DNA from: Apoda limacodes
Lineage: Eukaryota; Arthropoda; Insecta; Lepidoptera; Limacodidae
Assembly: GCA_946406115.1 (NCBI GenBank)
Contig: OX291553.1
Location: 2,671,001 to 2,735,000 of the forward strand
Reading direction: 5' to 3'
DNA length: 64,000 bases
Position 1 is the first letter of the stretch. Each line of letters opens with the position of its first letter. Below the pieces are notes generated by a model that was given only the letters and a program-made list of their open reading frames with translations, ran no database searches and was not told the origin of the DNA. The translations under genes and the position numbers were made by a program. This document shows positions 11,621-23,378 of the stretch, one piece after another.

Positions 11621-14290
11621 ATTTTTCATTTCAACTATGGCGCGGACATCGATATATATAGATTAGGCAGTCAGTTTAGTATATTTCCTTACTAGTTACA
11701 AAAACTTCCAAAATTACACTTCACTCAAACAAATTGCAGGTTCCCGAGGAATGATTGACACAAGTCATGTTCGGCATAAGCTAAATTGTGTAATGCCGGA
11801 GCGGCGTAACTTATACTTATCTAAGCTATATTTAAGTGCAATTCCGGAGTTAAGTAATGGTCATTACGGTTCCGGTCCTGAGGTCTTAAGTAAAAATACT
11901 TAAGTTACTCGCAGACGAAGCTCTAACCACGTAATACTAGTTATTATACAGTTCTCGATTGAAAACAGGGACGGACTTCAGATGTAAGGTTTCGTTATAT
12001 AGAAACGGGATGCTAACAGCTTCTGTTCTTCTTCGAACGTTTCCATATCACATTTCGTAATGTTAGAGTTCCGTAACAAAATTGCACTGAAACGGTTTTA
12101 TTTTGTTACGTTGTTCTAACAACCCATATTTCGAAAATAATACGTAAGTTTCTATAGTTATTTTGAATAAAATTCTGTTATAATTGTCTTATCTAATGGA
12201 CGCTTTTATAATTTACCGCCGCGCGGGACGGCACGGCACATATTTCGCGTAACGGCAGTAGGAGAACTAAATGTATGGAATTACATGCGGACGCTTTTAA
12301 ATTTCCGAACACAACAGCGGCATATCGTGGGCGGCAATGTTGCCAATATGCCGGCCGTTCACATTAACAAGAATAAGGATTGAGCTCCCAATGAAATCGT
12401 AGCGTATGACTTGAAATCGGTAATCTTTAGTGTCATAAAGCAGTATAAAATATACAAAATTAAAAAAAATACAAAAAACATGCAAATGTTGGCCCTACAA
12501 CACCAAGACAAACTGTGGTGGAAATTCCTGCATAGCTGTAAGTAGCGCTAGTTACTATACTATTAGTTTAGTGTACAAAAAGTATTAACTCTTGTCTATG
12601 CCACTAGATCTGTCTCATAAAAAACGTAGGATTTATTTTCGCAATCACAAAGACAAAGTACATGAGACAAGTATAAAGATAAAGTTCTAGTTTTATTTAA
12701 TATTCTTATAGGTGGTAGTCGTGCTGTTGCGTGCGTTGATAAATTATAAAAGCGTCCATTTCTTACGTCGTCATGATGCCGAGGACGTCCACACCTACAC
12801 GTTAGTAACGTCAGTAGGTTTCAAAAATTAAACAATAATATCGTGGTGTGTAGTCCCAGGATATGCATACAAATAGCTTAGAGACTGCGTTTAAGAGTAA
12901 AAGAAAGTTGCAGATGAAGATTACTTTATTACTTCATCAGGGTCCTGGTGGTCTTGATGAACGCAGATCCACTTTGCAAAGACAGCTTATTTCTTGTACA
13001 AATGTAAATGTATCTACTGCTCAGTCTTTTTGTTGATAAACAGGAGTTATTAACAAAGTTTCCATGGGTTTTTTTTTAGATTTTGTATGTATTTTTAGAT
13101 CCCTGGATTAGATACCCTTAGTTCTCCTTGTTTGCCTATTACCTACTAAAAGCTTATGGAAACGTGCTAAGTATAAAAGTAATAAGTAAGCATGCTAAAA
13201 TTTATTTATTTTTCATGTAAAAATATAACTAAATATCACGTATTCTAAATCCATCCCTGTGCATCGAAGTCATGATTCGCCATACCCTCCAATAACGTAA
13301 TGACCCGTCTCCCAACAAGGCGCCAACGTTCGGTTTTCGGCTTTCGGCTTCGACGAAATAATAATATGTAATTTGCTTAAACCACAGACGGACGGACAAT
13401 CATGTCGCCATTTACATCCAGAACTGACGTTACCAATTTGAGGAACCAAAGCTTTGCGGTCCAAAGTTAAATTACAGACTCAACTAGAACTGGTCCGTTT
13501 AATTAGGAATTGGCGTGACGTTTGGCCAACTCATTCATTAGTGCAGGGACTAGGGATATTAGAGCGCGAACTTGCCAAATTTTGGTGTCAAATATTTGAA
13601 GAATGGTTTATAAAATTGACTATTGGCGCCGGGAATACCTATTACCGCCGGCGCGCGGCGCCACCCCGTACGCCAACGTTTATTTGTTGTTAATTATTTT
13701 ACCTGGTTCTTTTGTGTGTACATTATTTTATTGTTAGCAAAAACTTACAATTGTTTAATGACTGCTTGGGTGGTTTAAGAAATAGTGAATGAATGTTTTT
13801 TTGTTTACATATTTTTAAGATAAGTAACAAAATAGGTTTAAAAAAATGAATAGCTTTTGTGTTAAGATTGTTTACTTTGAACAATATGATGAAGTAAGAT
13901 TATGCATTGTAGACTTATTATAGACCTATTTGACTTAGAGCTAAGACATCGATGTTGTAATAGATAAGGTTTTTAAGGTTTTTTTTTTGATAAACCTCTT
14001 CTTTTTAAAATGGAATGCATTTAACAACAATGCGAAAAAAATCTATTCAGTCATTTCAAAACAAAATATTTATATTTTATATTTTTACAATAGAAATCTG
14101 CATAACGAATAGATAATTATTATTAACAACCAAATAATACTCTTGTTCCTAGCCAAGGACATAAGAAATACGCAGAGCTGACTGTCAACCTTTGGGGAAG
14201 TGGAGTAGATTGATACCAAGGGGCACCTTCGTATACGAGACATATCTAAAGTTACTTGTACTTTAAAAGGATAACGGTAATATGTATGCG
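11621..14290. other. Non-coding stretch
   Basis: No gene could be supported. Moderately GC-rich patches at about 12218-12260 and 13625-13680 are visible. The open frames at 12297-12485, 13270-13464 and 13454-13693 lack recognisable domains, splice context or repeat similarity. Confidence 0.4.
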
Positions 14291-14293
14291 AAG

Positions 14294-14359
<66 letters not shown>
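14294..14359. repeat. (TTAC)n microsatellite
   Basis: About 16 perfect copies of the tetranucleotide ttac/actt lie in a row. Confidence 0.95.
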
Positions 14360-14519
14360 GACCAACGTGGTTGCTGACAATGCTAGTAGTTGTATTTGTT
14401 ACGTTCGTACAATTCGAAGATTTGTGTGTTTGTAAGATTGATTACTAGGACTTCATCAGTTACTAATTACTAGTAGTTGTTTTTGTGACGTTTGTGACGA
14501 GCGTATTTATTTTAAATTC

Positions 14520-14592
14520 TTGGCTGCGGTGACCGCTTCACAGCAGGTGGACCGCAAGCTTGCTTGCCACTTTGGCAGTATAAATAAAATGT
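14520..14592 (+). repeat. LINE family B 3' end, plus orientation
   Basis: The order 'ggtgaccgcttcacagcagg', 'tggaccgcaagcttgcttgcca' (interrupted match) and a final 'agtataaataaaat' is the reverse complement, with changes, of 60505-60565, the 3' end of the minus-strand LINE at 60500-61745. Confidence 0.6.
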
Positions 14593-15052
14593 TAGATTGG
14601 AATAAATATTCTAATATTTTGTGCTAAGGGCTATTTTGTTCTTTTTTAGTGCTTATACCCTATACCCTATACGAAGCCCTTAATATTAAGCTTACGCTGT
14701 CTTTCCAAACATTATAAGACTCTCTTATAGACCAAAATAGTTAGATAGGTATAAGGTAGTGTTATAATAGGGGATTATCTAACAATTAATAAAAAAATAA
14801 AAAGTAAAAACTTTAGGGGCTCCTCAAACAAAAAACACATTTTCGTTGTTTTATCTCTATCGCAAAAACAGTAATACATACCTTCAAACTTGCAGTGAAA
14901 AATTGTGTGATCTCTAAAGTATAATAAAAACCTGATGTATGATAGGCGTGAGCCATTACTATCTTAAATTACCGTTACATCGACATCTAGTTATTTTTAA
15001 GAGAAACAGTAACACATAAGTATATAAAAAGGATTTACTCTCATATGTATAG

Positions 15053-15234
15053 ATCTGCCCCGCAATTACAAAATTTTGGGCAGTTTGAACAAGGATGTCC
15101 TGGACACCAACCTCAGCTTGGGCAACCGACTGATGTACCGCGCCTTGTATGCGACACTTAAAAAGGACGAGGACGGGGACGAGGATGAGAAATTCACATT
15201 AGATCGATACTACAGAATAGTTCTGAAGATATAA
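15053..15234 (+). CDS. Candidate 3'-terminal exon of an unrecognised protein
   Basis: A splice-acceptor-like 'atgtatag' precedes an open frame that starts with two bases of a split codon and runs 59 further residues to TAA at 15232-15234. The peptide begins LPRNYKILGSLNKDVLD, continues with NRLMYRALYATLKK, has an acidic run (DEDGDEDEK) and ends YYRIVLKI. An AATAAA at about 15352 could be its polyadenylation signal. Base composition is richer in G+C than its surroundings and codon use looks protein-like. I could not find upstream exons and do not recognise the family. It could equally be an exon of a long gene starting outside the window, or a captured fragment. Confidence 0.4.
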
Positions 15235-15859
15235 GTTACAATATGGTAATATGTAGTTAGTTATACCTATCTATTTATGTTTAGTAAGTAAGGTATCTTT
15301 AACTTGCAAAACAATTTTTTTATTCTATTTAACTCAAATTACAATCAATAGGAATAAATCAGTACATAGTATGCGTTACGCCTTAGTGTCTTTGAATATT
15401 TTGTCTCAGGTGCATGCATATGACCTACACAGCTACTGCACAACTGCGTCTCACCTAGGCTTTCTAACCGTAGGGTAGGATTTGCGGAACATTTGCAATC
15501 AACAAGCGGTACGTGCCATAATAATTTCTACACGTAAAAAGTGTTCCAGTGGGATCTCGATCAGAATAAAAAGTATATGGCAAAGGGCTGTCCGATTCTT
15601 AAACTATTACTGTGCCAAAAATAAAAGGGCACTTCCATGCTCCGTTGCAGAGTAAATAAATAATGCCCACCACGGTAGGATCTATTTACGTGGCAAATCC
15701 ACCCCTTCCTCCTCAGTTCTTTCAGCAATTTCTGTGCCAAAAAATGAGTTTCCAGAATTAGAAGCTAGTTATTGCTTGCTTTATGCCGGTAAGAACTCTT
15801 GACTGAAATCAAAGTCTACGTATACTATTTCAGCTATCGCCGAGCCAAAGATCAGATCA

Positions 15860-16340
15860 ATTTCGTTTTATAAGGCTCCGTACCTCAAAAGGAAAAAAGG
15901 AACCCCTATAGAATAACTTTGTTGTCTGTGTGTCTGTCAGTATGCCTGTCTGTGTGTCTGTCAGTATGCCTGTCTGTGTGTCTGTCAGTATGCCTGTCTG
16001 TGTGTCTGTCAGTATGCCTGTCTGTGTGTCTGTCAGTATGCCTGTCTGTGTGTCTGTCAGTATGCCTGTCTGTCAAGACCCTTTTTCTCAGGAACACGTA
16101 AAGTTTTCAAGTTGAAAGTAATATTAAATACTTAAGTCTACGGTCACTTAAAGTTGTAAAAAATCAAGCTTTGTCAACGCAGTAAAAAAATACGGTCGAA
16201 ATACGGCCATTTTTGTCGCATAGTTTTGCATTCACAAATAAATCAAAACCTATGGGGTAGATCTCGTTGTCCTAGAACCAAGAAATTTGAAACAAGGTCT
16301 TAAAATACAAAGTATAGGTAAGACCGAACTTTGCTCGTTT
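15860..16340. repeat. Interspersed repeat containing a minisatellite
   Basis: The stretch starts with 'ggctccgtacctcaaaagga', a signature I know from common lepidopteran repeats. It continues past an internal minisatellite into 'ctttttctcaggaacacgta' and related words. The class is not assigned. It has no coding capacity beyond repeat-derived frames. Confidence 0.5.
15921..16075. repeat. 24-bp minisatellite, six copies
   Basis: The unit built on 'tgtctgtgtgtctgtcagta' + 'tgcc' recurs with exact 24-bp spacing; 'cagtatgcc' starts at 15938, 15962, 15986, 16010, 16034 and 16058. Because 24 is a multiple of three, all frames stay open. This makes artificial frames of Cys-Leu-Ser-Val or Thr-Asp-Arg-His repeats that should not be called genes. 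Confidence 0.95.
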
Positions 16341-17792
16341 TTTTAACAACGCCATCTGTTGTCAAGTAGCTTTAGTGTTGCTGTGTCGGGTAAAATAATA
16401 GTATTACTACTCGTCAATAAATGTAATTGAGCATCTTCAGTCCCAAGGATTTTTATCATTAATATAGTCTGAAATATTATAGTAGGCTTTTTTACAAAGT
16501 ACTTGTTTGATAAAAGATTTAAATTTGCTTATTGATAACTTTTGAATATTATTGGGAACTTTGTTGTAAAAGTGTATACATTGCCCCATAAAAGAGTTAC
16601 TTATTTTGTGTAGACGTCTACATGCACCAACAGCTTATTTTTACTTCTAGTATTTACTTTGTGAACGTTACTTTTTTTGCTGAAACTATTGATATTTTTG
16701 TGTACATATAAAAGATTTTCATATATGTACTGCGACGCTAAAGTTAAAATATTTACTTCCCTAAACCTATCCTTCAGAGATATCCTAGATCGTAATTTAT
16801 AAATAGCACGAATTGCCCTTTTTTGTAACAATCATTTGTAACATTACATCAGCAGCGCTACCCCACAATAGGATACCATATGTCATTAAACTATGGAAAT
16901 AGCTAAAATATACTATTTTTGCAGTGTCGACATCGGTCAATTGTCTTATTTTCTTGATTGCATACACAGCAGAGCTAAATTTTTTGGCTGGGTTATGAAT
17001 ATGAGGACCCCATTGAAGTTTGGAGTCCAGCGTTATGCCAAGAAAGACTGTTGAATTAACAAGTTCTAATTGCTCGCCATTAACATCAATACATGTCTGT
17101 ATCTGACTAACATTTGGTAATGTGAATTTAACACATTTGGTTTTTTTTTCATTTAGTAAAAAAATATTAGCGTTAAACCAATTTACAATTTTAGAAAGGG
17201 CATTATTTAATTCATCATAACATGTCTGTCGTCTCTTAACTTTAAAAAGTAAAGAGGTGTCATCAGCAAATAAGACAATGTCATGGTTTTTTACATGATA
17301 TGGGAGATCGTTAATGTAAATAAGAAATAGAAAAGGACCTAAAATTGAGCCCTGAGGGACTCCCTTATGACTGCTGATCCCGGAGATATTTCACCGTTGA
17401 CATCTATTTCCTGTACTCTGCTACTCATGTAGGAGGTCAAAAGGTCGAGAGCTTTGCCTCTAATACCATAGTGATGTAGCTTCCTGATGAGATTTTCATG
17501 TTGGACACAGTCAAATGCCTTAGATAAATCACAAAACACTCCAAGAGCATCATGCGTATCCTCCCAGGCGTTAAATATATTTTTTAATGGTGCCACTCCT
17601 GCATCGGTTGTGGAACGGCCATTCATAAAGCCAAACTGTTTACTACTTAGTATCTAGTAGTACTAAGTAAATGACAAAGTTTATTTTTTTGTTTCTGTTT
17701 GCATAACAATTGAGTAGACTTAGATTGCTTTATATTATCATTATTTATGTTGGAATTATATTTGCCAAAGTGGACCTTTGTTGTCTTAAAAT

Positions 17793-18230
17793 TTAATTTA
17801 AATTAATACATGTCAAATGATTAAACTGCTCAATAGAAGCAGGTTGTTTAGCTAAATTTTTGGCTGAAATGTCAATTACACTATTATAATTGCACTGCTC
17901 AATAGAAGCAGGTTGTTTAGCCAAATTTTTGGCTGAAATGTCAATTACACTACTATAATTACACTGCTCAATAAAAGCAGATTGTTTAGCCAAATTATTG
18001 GCTGTGGTATTAATATAAAATGATAGCGACAAGGCTAACACTCTGGTACAATGGTGTGTGAGATAATATTTATGTCTTGTCCTTATATAATTATGTCTAA
18101 AAATACTGTTAGTATCTATCACATGAAAGCTATTGTTATTGCTAGACATAGTATGCAAAGCTAAATTTAACTGACACCTAAGATTGTTTTCCTCCTGTGG
18201 CAAACCCTTACAATAGGGAAATGTAAACAT
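17793..18230 (-). pseudogene. LINE family A ORF1 C-terminal domain fragment (145 codons open)
   Basis: The open frame contains FPYCKGLPQEENN near the N-terminus, HVIDTNSIF at mid-length and RHKYYLTHHC, then a hydrophobic segment. I recall similar peptides in ORF1 proteins of insect non-LTR elements, where they form an SGNH-esterase-like or gag-like domain. That assignment is tentative. The C-terminal third is a tandem repeat of 69 bp, about 2.9 copies, coding for units with NLAKQPASIEQCNY. The frame is embedded in a LINE copy with deletions, so it is a relic. Confidence 0.55.
17818..18003. repeat. 69-bp tandem repeat inside LINE ORF1
   Basis: The unit starting 'actgctcaatagaagcaggt' recurs at 17825, 17894 and 17963 (the last with one change). 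The period is 69 bp, or 23 codons, so the frame is kept. Confidence 0.9.
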
Positions 18231-18379
18231 TATTTTTTTTTTTTACTTTAAGTGCGCTTATACTATTGTAATATTGTCTTAATTCACTTTTATTTACATT
18301 ACCCCTGTTACCGATAAATATTACTAATGTAGAGGATGGAGTGATTTTGTCAGACTAAATTAAACATCTCATTATATAA

Positions 18380-18690
18380 ACATAATTGGCATACATACTC
18401 CTCACTACAGCTGCCAAACTGTCAACTGTCAAACGTTTCTATAATTTTTTGGAATTGGACCCGTTCTTCTAGTACAGTATCATATTGAGTGTGCAATACT
18501 GACAACTCATTGCGGAGGGTATTATTTTTGTTAAATATTTCTTAGAGTTCTCTTTCGTTATCATCCCTTTCACTGTATACCTTATCATAATTTTCCTTGG
18601 AAATCTTAAGTTCCTGCAAAGCCAGTTGAAGTTTCGACTCTTCCTAGCGAGCAGATGCCTTACGAGTCATCATTTTGAGGCTGGTTGAAC
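18380..18690 (-). pseudogene. LINE family A ORF1 N-terminal coiled-coil remnant
   Basis: Read on the minus strand from about 18678 downward, the peptide starts MMTRKASAR, then a stop, then a heptad-like charged region (LQLALQELKISKENYDK, YSERDDNEREL, stop, LRNELSVLHTQYD, LEERVQFQKIIETF). This fits the coiled coil at the N-terminus of LINE ORF1 proteins. At least three stop codons interrupt it. Confidence 0.6.
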
Positions 18691-19477
18691 GTAATAAATA
18701 CAAATGAAAGAGGTTACAACTTACCAAGGAATAGCTTGACAACTTAACGATAGAGATTGTTTGTTGACAATTTGCTTATTAATCGGTTACTTTACCTTAA
18801 GACTATGTTCTTTAACAAATACAGTAATGATAAATAATAGTAAACTCACTATCACAACTAAATAATAAACAAAATATGATAGAAAAATTTGAACTTTGTA
18901 ACGGATAGAACACTTGAAAAAAAATTGTTATCTAGCACTTATTTATGTACATTTAAAACACTATTCTAAATATATTATTAATTATTTGTAATATTTTGCG
19001 TGAATTTTTATTGAAAAAGGTACAATTTACTAAAAACAATTAAGAAAAATTACGACAACTTTTGGTCAGTTGTTACTTCATAGGTTGCCACAGGAAAAAA
19101 AAAACCAGCCGTGACGTATGTCGAACTATTAGACGGCAAAGTTAGGTTTGTCCCTTATTACAGTTTACCTTTAACGGAACCCTCGATGCCTTCTGATGAT
19201 TACCTTTTGAAGGTTTCGTGCAATTAGACCCACAAACTTTTATATTTAGGTAAGTATGAACGAAAGAATTAGTTTACAAAATTTAACTTTTTGTCTGTTG
19301 CCGCGAATTTTGTGGTTGATAATGTTCACTTATGACTTGTTTTCGTCAAATCTACCCTCAAAATTTTTTGAGCAGCTCGAGTTACTTTGTTTTTGATTTT
19401 TGTCATTTAAGCGTATATATTAAGCGATAACAGGCATATTTTACTGTGTTAAGATTAGTATCCAAAGTTTTTGCGTC
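18691..19477. other. 5' flank of the transposon gene
   Basis: Non-coding. A short 'aggttgcc' at about 19082 may mirror a 'ggcaacct' at about 21430 beyond the gene. These could be the ends of a DNA transposon, but the match is only 8 bp and I see no clear target-site duplication. Confidence 0.3.
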
Positions 19478-21154
19478 ATGAGTAGTTCAAGGAGACGTTG
19501 TTTAAACAATCCAGATCATTTTTGTTATATATGCGGGGAATATGTGTTTAACGATTGTAGAAAAGTTATATCAGAGTTGGTGAAAAATACCTATTTTGAG
19601 TATTTTGGAATGCTCTTGGATAAAAATGAGAAGTCTTGGGCTCCCAATTGTGTTTGTAAATCGTGTGTGGAATATTTAAGATTGTGGAAAAATGGTAAAA
19701 GAAGTGCCTTTAAATTTGGAACACCGACTATTTGGCGAGAACCACGAAATCATCTCGAAAACTGTTATTTTTGTAGCGTAAACGTAAACGGTTTAAATAC
19801 TAAAAATCGAGCTAAATAGCAGTACCCAAGTACTAGTTATGTTCAGCGTCCAGTGCAGCGTTCAACTGACTCTTCAGTGCCTAAAAATATATCTGAACCC
19901 ATGGAACAAGACATCGAAGGACCAAGCTCATCACAAAATGATGCTGATTTTGAAGGTATGTCAAATGAGCCAAAATGCTTTTCCCAAAATGAGTTAGATG
20001 ATCTTGTAAGAGATTTAAATCTTTCTAAACAAGCTTCAGAATTGTTAGCATCAAGACTGAAAGAAAAAAAATTGCTTTCCTCAGATACTAAAATAAGTTT
20101 TTATCGTGAAAGAGATAAAGAATTACGGCGTTATTTTTCCGAAGAAAACGGTATTACCTTTTGTTCAGATATCAAAAACTTGTTGATAAAAATGGGCTTG
20201 AAACAATATGAGCCAAACGACTGGCGTTTATTCATTGGCAGCTCAAAACGTAGCCTAAAATGTATTCTATTACATAATGGAAATAAATACGCTGGGGTAC
20301 CTATTGCCCACAGTACACAGTTAAAGGAAGAATATTGTAACATTTCGCTAGTCTTGAACAAAATAAAATACAATGACCATAAGTGGCAAATTTGTGTCGA
20401 TTTAAAAATGGTAAACATTCTTCTCGGTCAACAAAGTGGTTACACTAAGTTTCCCTGTTTCATATGTCTTTGGGACAGTAGAGCTAAACAAGAGCATTGG
20501 ATAAGAAGAAACTGGCCCTTGAGAGAAAGTATGAAGCCTGGAAAGCAAAATATAGTCCAGAATTCATTAGTAGCTCGTGACAAAATTATCCTTCCACCAT
20601 TACATATAAAACTGGGCATCATGAATCAGTTTGTTAAATCACTAGATAAAGACGGGAACTGCTTTTCTTACATTTGCCAAAAATTTCCTCAGCTCACTAT
20701 GGAAAAAATAAAAGCCGGTATTTTTGACGGCCCCCAAATTAGACAACTTACGAAAGATACTCAATTTAGAAATTCTATGACTGAGTTACAACTAAAGGCT
20801 TGGACAGCTTTCGTCTCTGTGATGCAGAATTTTCTCGGAAATAAAAAATCTGAAAATTATATTGAACTTGTAGAAGACCTTCTGCTACAGTTAAAAAATA
20901 TGGGGTGCAATATGAGCATAAAACTCCATTTCCTCCATAGTCACCTGGACAGGTTTCCGGAAAATTTAGGAGATATGAGCGAAGAGCAGGGAGAGCGTAT
21001 GCATCAGGACTTACGTGTCATGGAAGAGCGCTATCAGGGTTTCTGGGATACAAATATGATGTCTGACTATTGTTGGTCGCTAATACGTCATTTTCCAAAG
21101 TCTACACATCAGAGAAGAGCTTTAAAACGAAGTTTTTTAGAACTCAATGATTAA
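19478..21154 (+). pseudogene. Transposon-encoded protein of a widespread arthropod/cnidarian repeat family, one in-frame TAG
   Basis: A single reading frame runs from ATG 19478 to TAA 21152-21154, interrupted only by a TAG at 19817-19819. The 113-codon first block and the 433-codon second block are in the same frame. The first block has a Cys-rich N-terminus with several CxxC pairs: CYICG, CVCKSCVEY and ENCYFCSV, so it is probably zinc-binding. The second block has an acidic, Ser-rich linker and then a globular region. Motifs there include EPNDWRLFIGSSKRSLK, LLHNGNKYAGVPIAHS, GYTKFPCFICLWDSR, LPPLHIKLGIMNQFVK, FLGNKKSENY and a C-terminal HFLHSHLDRFPENLG..SEEQGERMHQD. The repeated His/Asp/Glu near the end is suggestive of a nuclease-like or transposase active site. 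I recall many near-identical 'uncharacterized' copies in insects and Hydra, but I cannot name the superfamily. It has no introns, as expected of a mobile element. Confidence 0.7.
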
Positions 21155-21958
21155 TTATTTTTTTTAATAAAGTTTTTCTTAGTAAATACATGTTTTTTTC
21201 TGTTTTATACCTACATAGCTGAAACTCAGAAACTAGAGCTGATAAAAATCTTTTACTTATATTTTTGAAAATAGCATATCATATGTAGTCAGCAACAGCT
21301 AAAATTTCTTTGGCAACAGATGTACTGTAAACTAGTATACTTTATTTTATTCGTACCGTAAAATCAATATAGAACATAAATTAAAAGAGGAAAGAAGTAT
21401 GCTCTATTTCTAAAGACTAATCTCTCACAGGCAACCTTGATTATAGGGAATAGTAACTTGGCCTCTCTACTATAATTTTGCTTGTAGGTTTAGCCGTTGC
21501 CATAAAACGGGTTTAATTGAGTCTCCCGCATACAATATCTGCGGGACGCATCTTCTAAATCCCTAATAACGGGACGTTTCGCTTCTTGCGGGACGATTGG
21601 CAACCCTGAAATTTCACTGCGCTTTTCCAATTCTTTCAGTCGTTAATGTTTGATAATCACTTAAACCACTCAGTCCGTTTTCAAAATTACATATCATATA
21701 AATACCAAAGCATGGTAACAAAGCACGAATAATCAATTTAATTAAATGTCAGATGTAGGAGTGTTTGTCACACGGGACAGGGACAACGGGACGGGGACGA
21801 CGGGACGAGGACGACGGGACTCATTCAGACGTTCTATTCAAGCTTTCAAACGCAACAACTCGAACGTCTCAGAACGATTCGAATTTCAAACAGACTCTAA
21901 AATCAAAAGCACCGCAAAATCGTGACTTGTGACCACCAATCAGCGACTCCAACGCTTT
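21155..21958. other. 3' flank of the transposon gene, with cgggac repeats
   Basis: An AATAAA follows directly after the stop codon (about 21165). Copies of 'cgggac' occur at 21540-21600 and again, tandemly, at about 21773-21822 ('gacgggac' words). The first cluster ends in 'gattggcaaccctg', which resembles a transposon terminus. No gene is supported. Confidence 0.4.
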
Positions 21959-22971
21959 TTATGGCGACAAGTGTCCAATTATCTTTGATTGAAATAATAA
22001 TAGAGCGGCCGAGTCGCAGCGCTTCCAGCATACGGGATTAGACGTCAACGAGACCGGTGTTTGAAATATGTGGCTTTTTGTCGTTCCCACCCGTGAGGAG
22101 TTAACGTCGACAAACCTGACATTTCTGGACGTGGTGGCATTTTCTGTCGGCGAAAATGTTGAATATTTCCGACCGAATTTCAAACGGCCCAGAGCTAGTA
22201 AAAAATGAATAACTTACCAAATTAATTCTGAATCCCGAACATTCGGAACGTAGGTATTCTTAAACAGTCTATTGTGTTTTATGTTTAATCATTCTTTGTC
22301 AAGACTCTTGATAGATTTATGTCACGACAGAATGTATCGTGAATTTATTCTGCTGCATGAAGCTGATCGAATCGATATTTACATTGAAAGATACGAACAA
22401 TTGATTTACATTTAGAATTCGTCGCAGTGGATGCAGATCCGATGCACTTTGCATGCATATTTCATAGCTTCGCAGCGATCCCATCTTGAACACTAATTAG
22501 TTCGACCGCCCACATTGCCACTGTATTTTCATTCATACAATATAATATGTGTATTTTAGAACCATCAATTCAATTAACGGCTAGTTTATGTGCATGGAGC
22601 TCTAAATCGGGATCATAACTGTTATACCGTATACATATAGTACATACCGGACACGACTTGCTCGTACTTGCACGGTCATAAATATCACGTTTGCAATTTA
22701 AGTCGAAAAATTATACCGCCTTCAAAATCTTACTTAAAAAGATAAAAAATTAACCTGCGCATGCGCATGTACATGGACCATTGAACTAAGTGTTTTCTTC
22801 TCCTTAAAGTCGAATGCCAAAAAATAATTGTCTCGTATCTTTTATCTTTGCTGCAAATTTCTGGCATTATACTTCGAGGAGAAGGAAACCCTTAGCTCAT
22901 CGCGTACGTATGTACTTGCACATAGATACATAAATCAGTAAGGGATCACCTATAATAATGTAATAAGTATG
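21959..22971. other. Non-coding stretch
   Basis: The 74-codon frame on the minus strand (21959-22183) has no recognisable domain. The rest shows no gene or clear repeat. Confidence 0.35.
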
Positions 22972-23065
22972 GGGTTCCTTAAGAAGAGAGTGACTAGAGT
23001 TTTAAAGGGTCGCCAATAGTAACGCACCTGGATGGCGTTGCAAAGGTCTTTAGGCTACAGAGACA
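22972..23065 (+). repeat. LINE family B 3'-end fragment
   Basis: The order 'ggggttccttaagaagagag', 'ttttaaagggtcgcca', 'ggatggcgttgcaa' matches the C-terminal coding and tail sequence seen at 1905-2015 and 60570-60650 (reverse). It is a short solo fragment directly next to the LINE family A tail. Confidence 0.6.
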
Positions 23066-23378
23066 GCTTAACATCAAAGTCAAAGTCAAAGTCAAAATGC
23101 TTTATTCAAATAAGGATTTTACAATCACTTTTGAATCGTCAAAGTTATAAAATATTATTTTTTGAACCCTCCCACCTTCCCGCCGGTTCACAATGTTGTT
23201 GATTTCTACCGAGAAGAATCCGGCAAGAAACTCGATAGTAACTCTTTTAAAAACACTATCAATAATACAAATAAACTAAAATACAATTAATGTTTTATAT
23301 AAAAAAATTTTAGTCGTACAATTTTATGTTTTTTCCATTTTAATTTGGTTTACCTATGCATCCTGTAATTGAGCATCA

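Larger units (their letters stand above)
16420..18690 (-). pseudogene. LINE family A, internally deleted copy (ORF1 + ORF2 C-terminal half)
   Basis: The segment 16420-17640 is nearly identical to 23385-24600, the C-terminal two-thirds of the reverse transcriptase, but has frameshifts and stops. Its open blocks include the DLSKAFDCVQHENL palm segment (17339-17626) and the C-terminal thumb. At about 17640-17680 the match stops and sequence of ORF1 begins, so the endonuclease and the N-terminal part of the reverse transcriptase are missing. The 17793-18230 block is the ORF1 C-terminal domain, and 18380-18690 is a coiled-coil-like ORF1 N-terminus beginning with a degenerate MMTRKASAR. The copy is dead and internally deleted. 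Confidence 0.8.

Noticed and set aside
14294..14359. CRISPR-like regular repeat
   Set aside because: It is a plain tetranucleotide microsatellite without spacers, in eukaryotic DNA.
15906..16115. Three overlapping open frames of repeating Cys-Leu-Ser-Val or Thr-Asp-Arg-His type
   Set aside because: They come from the 24-bp minisatellite, whose period keeps every frame open.
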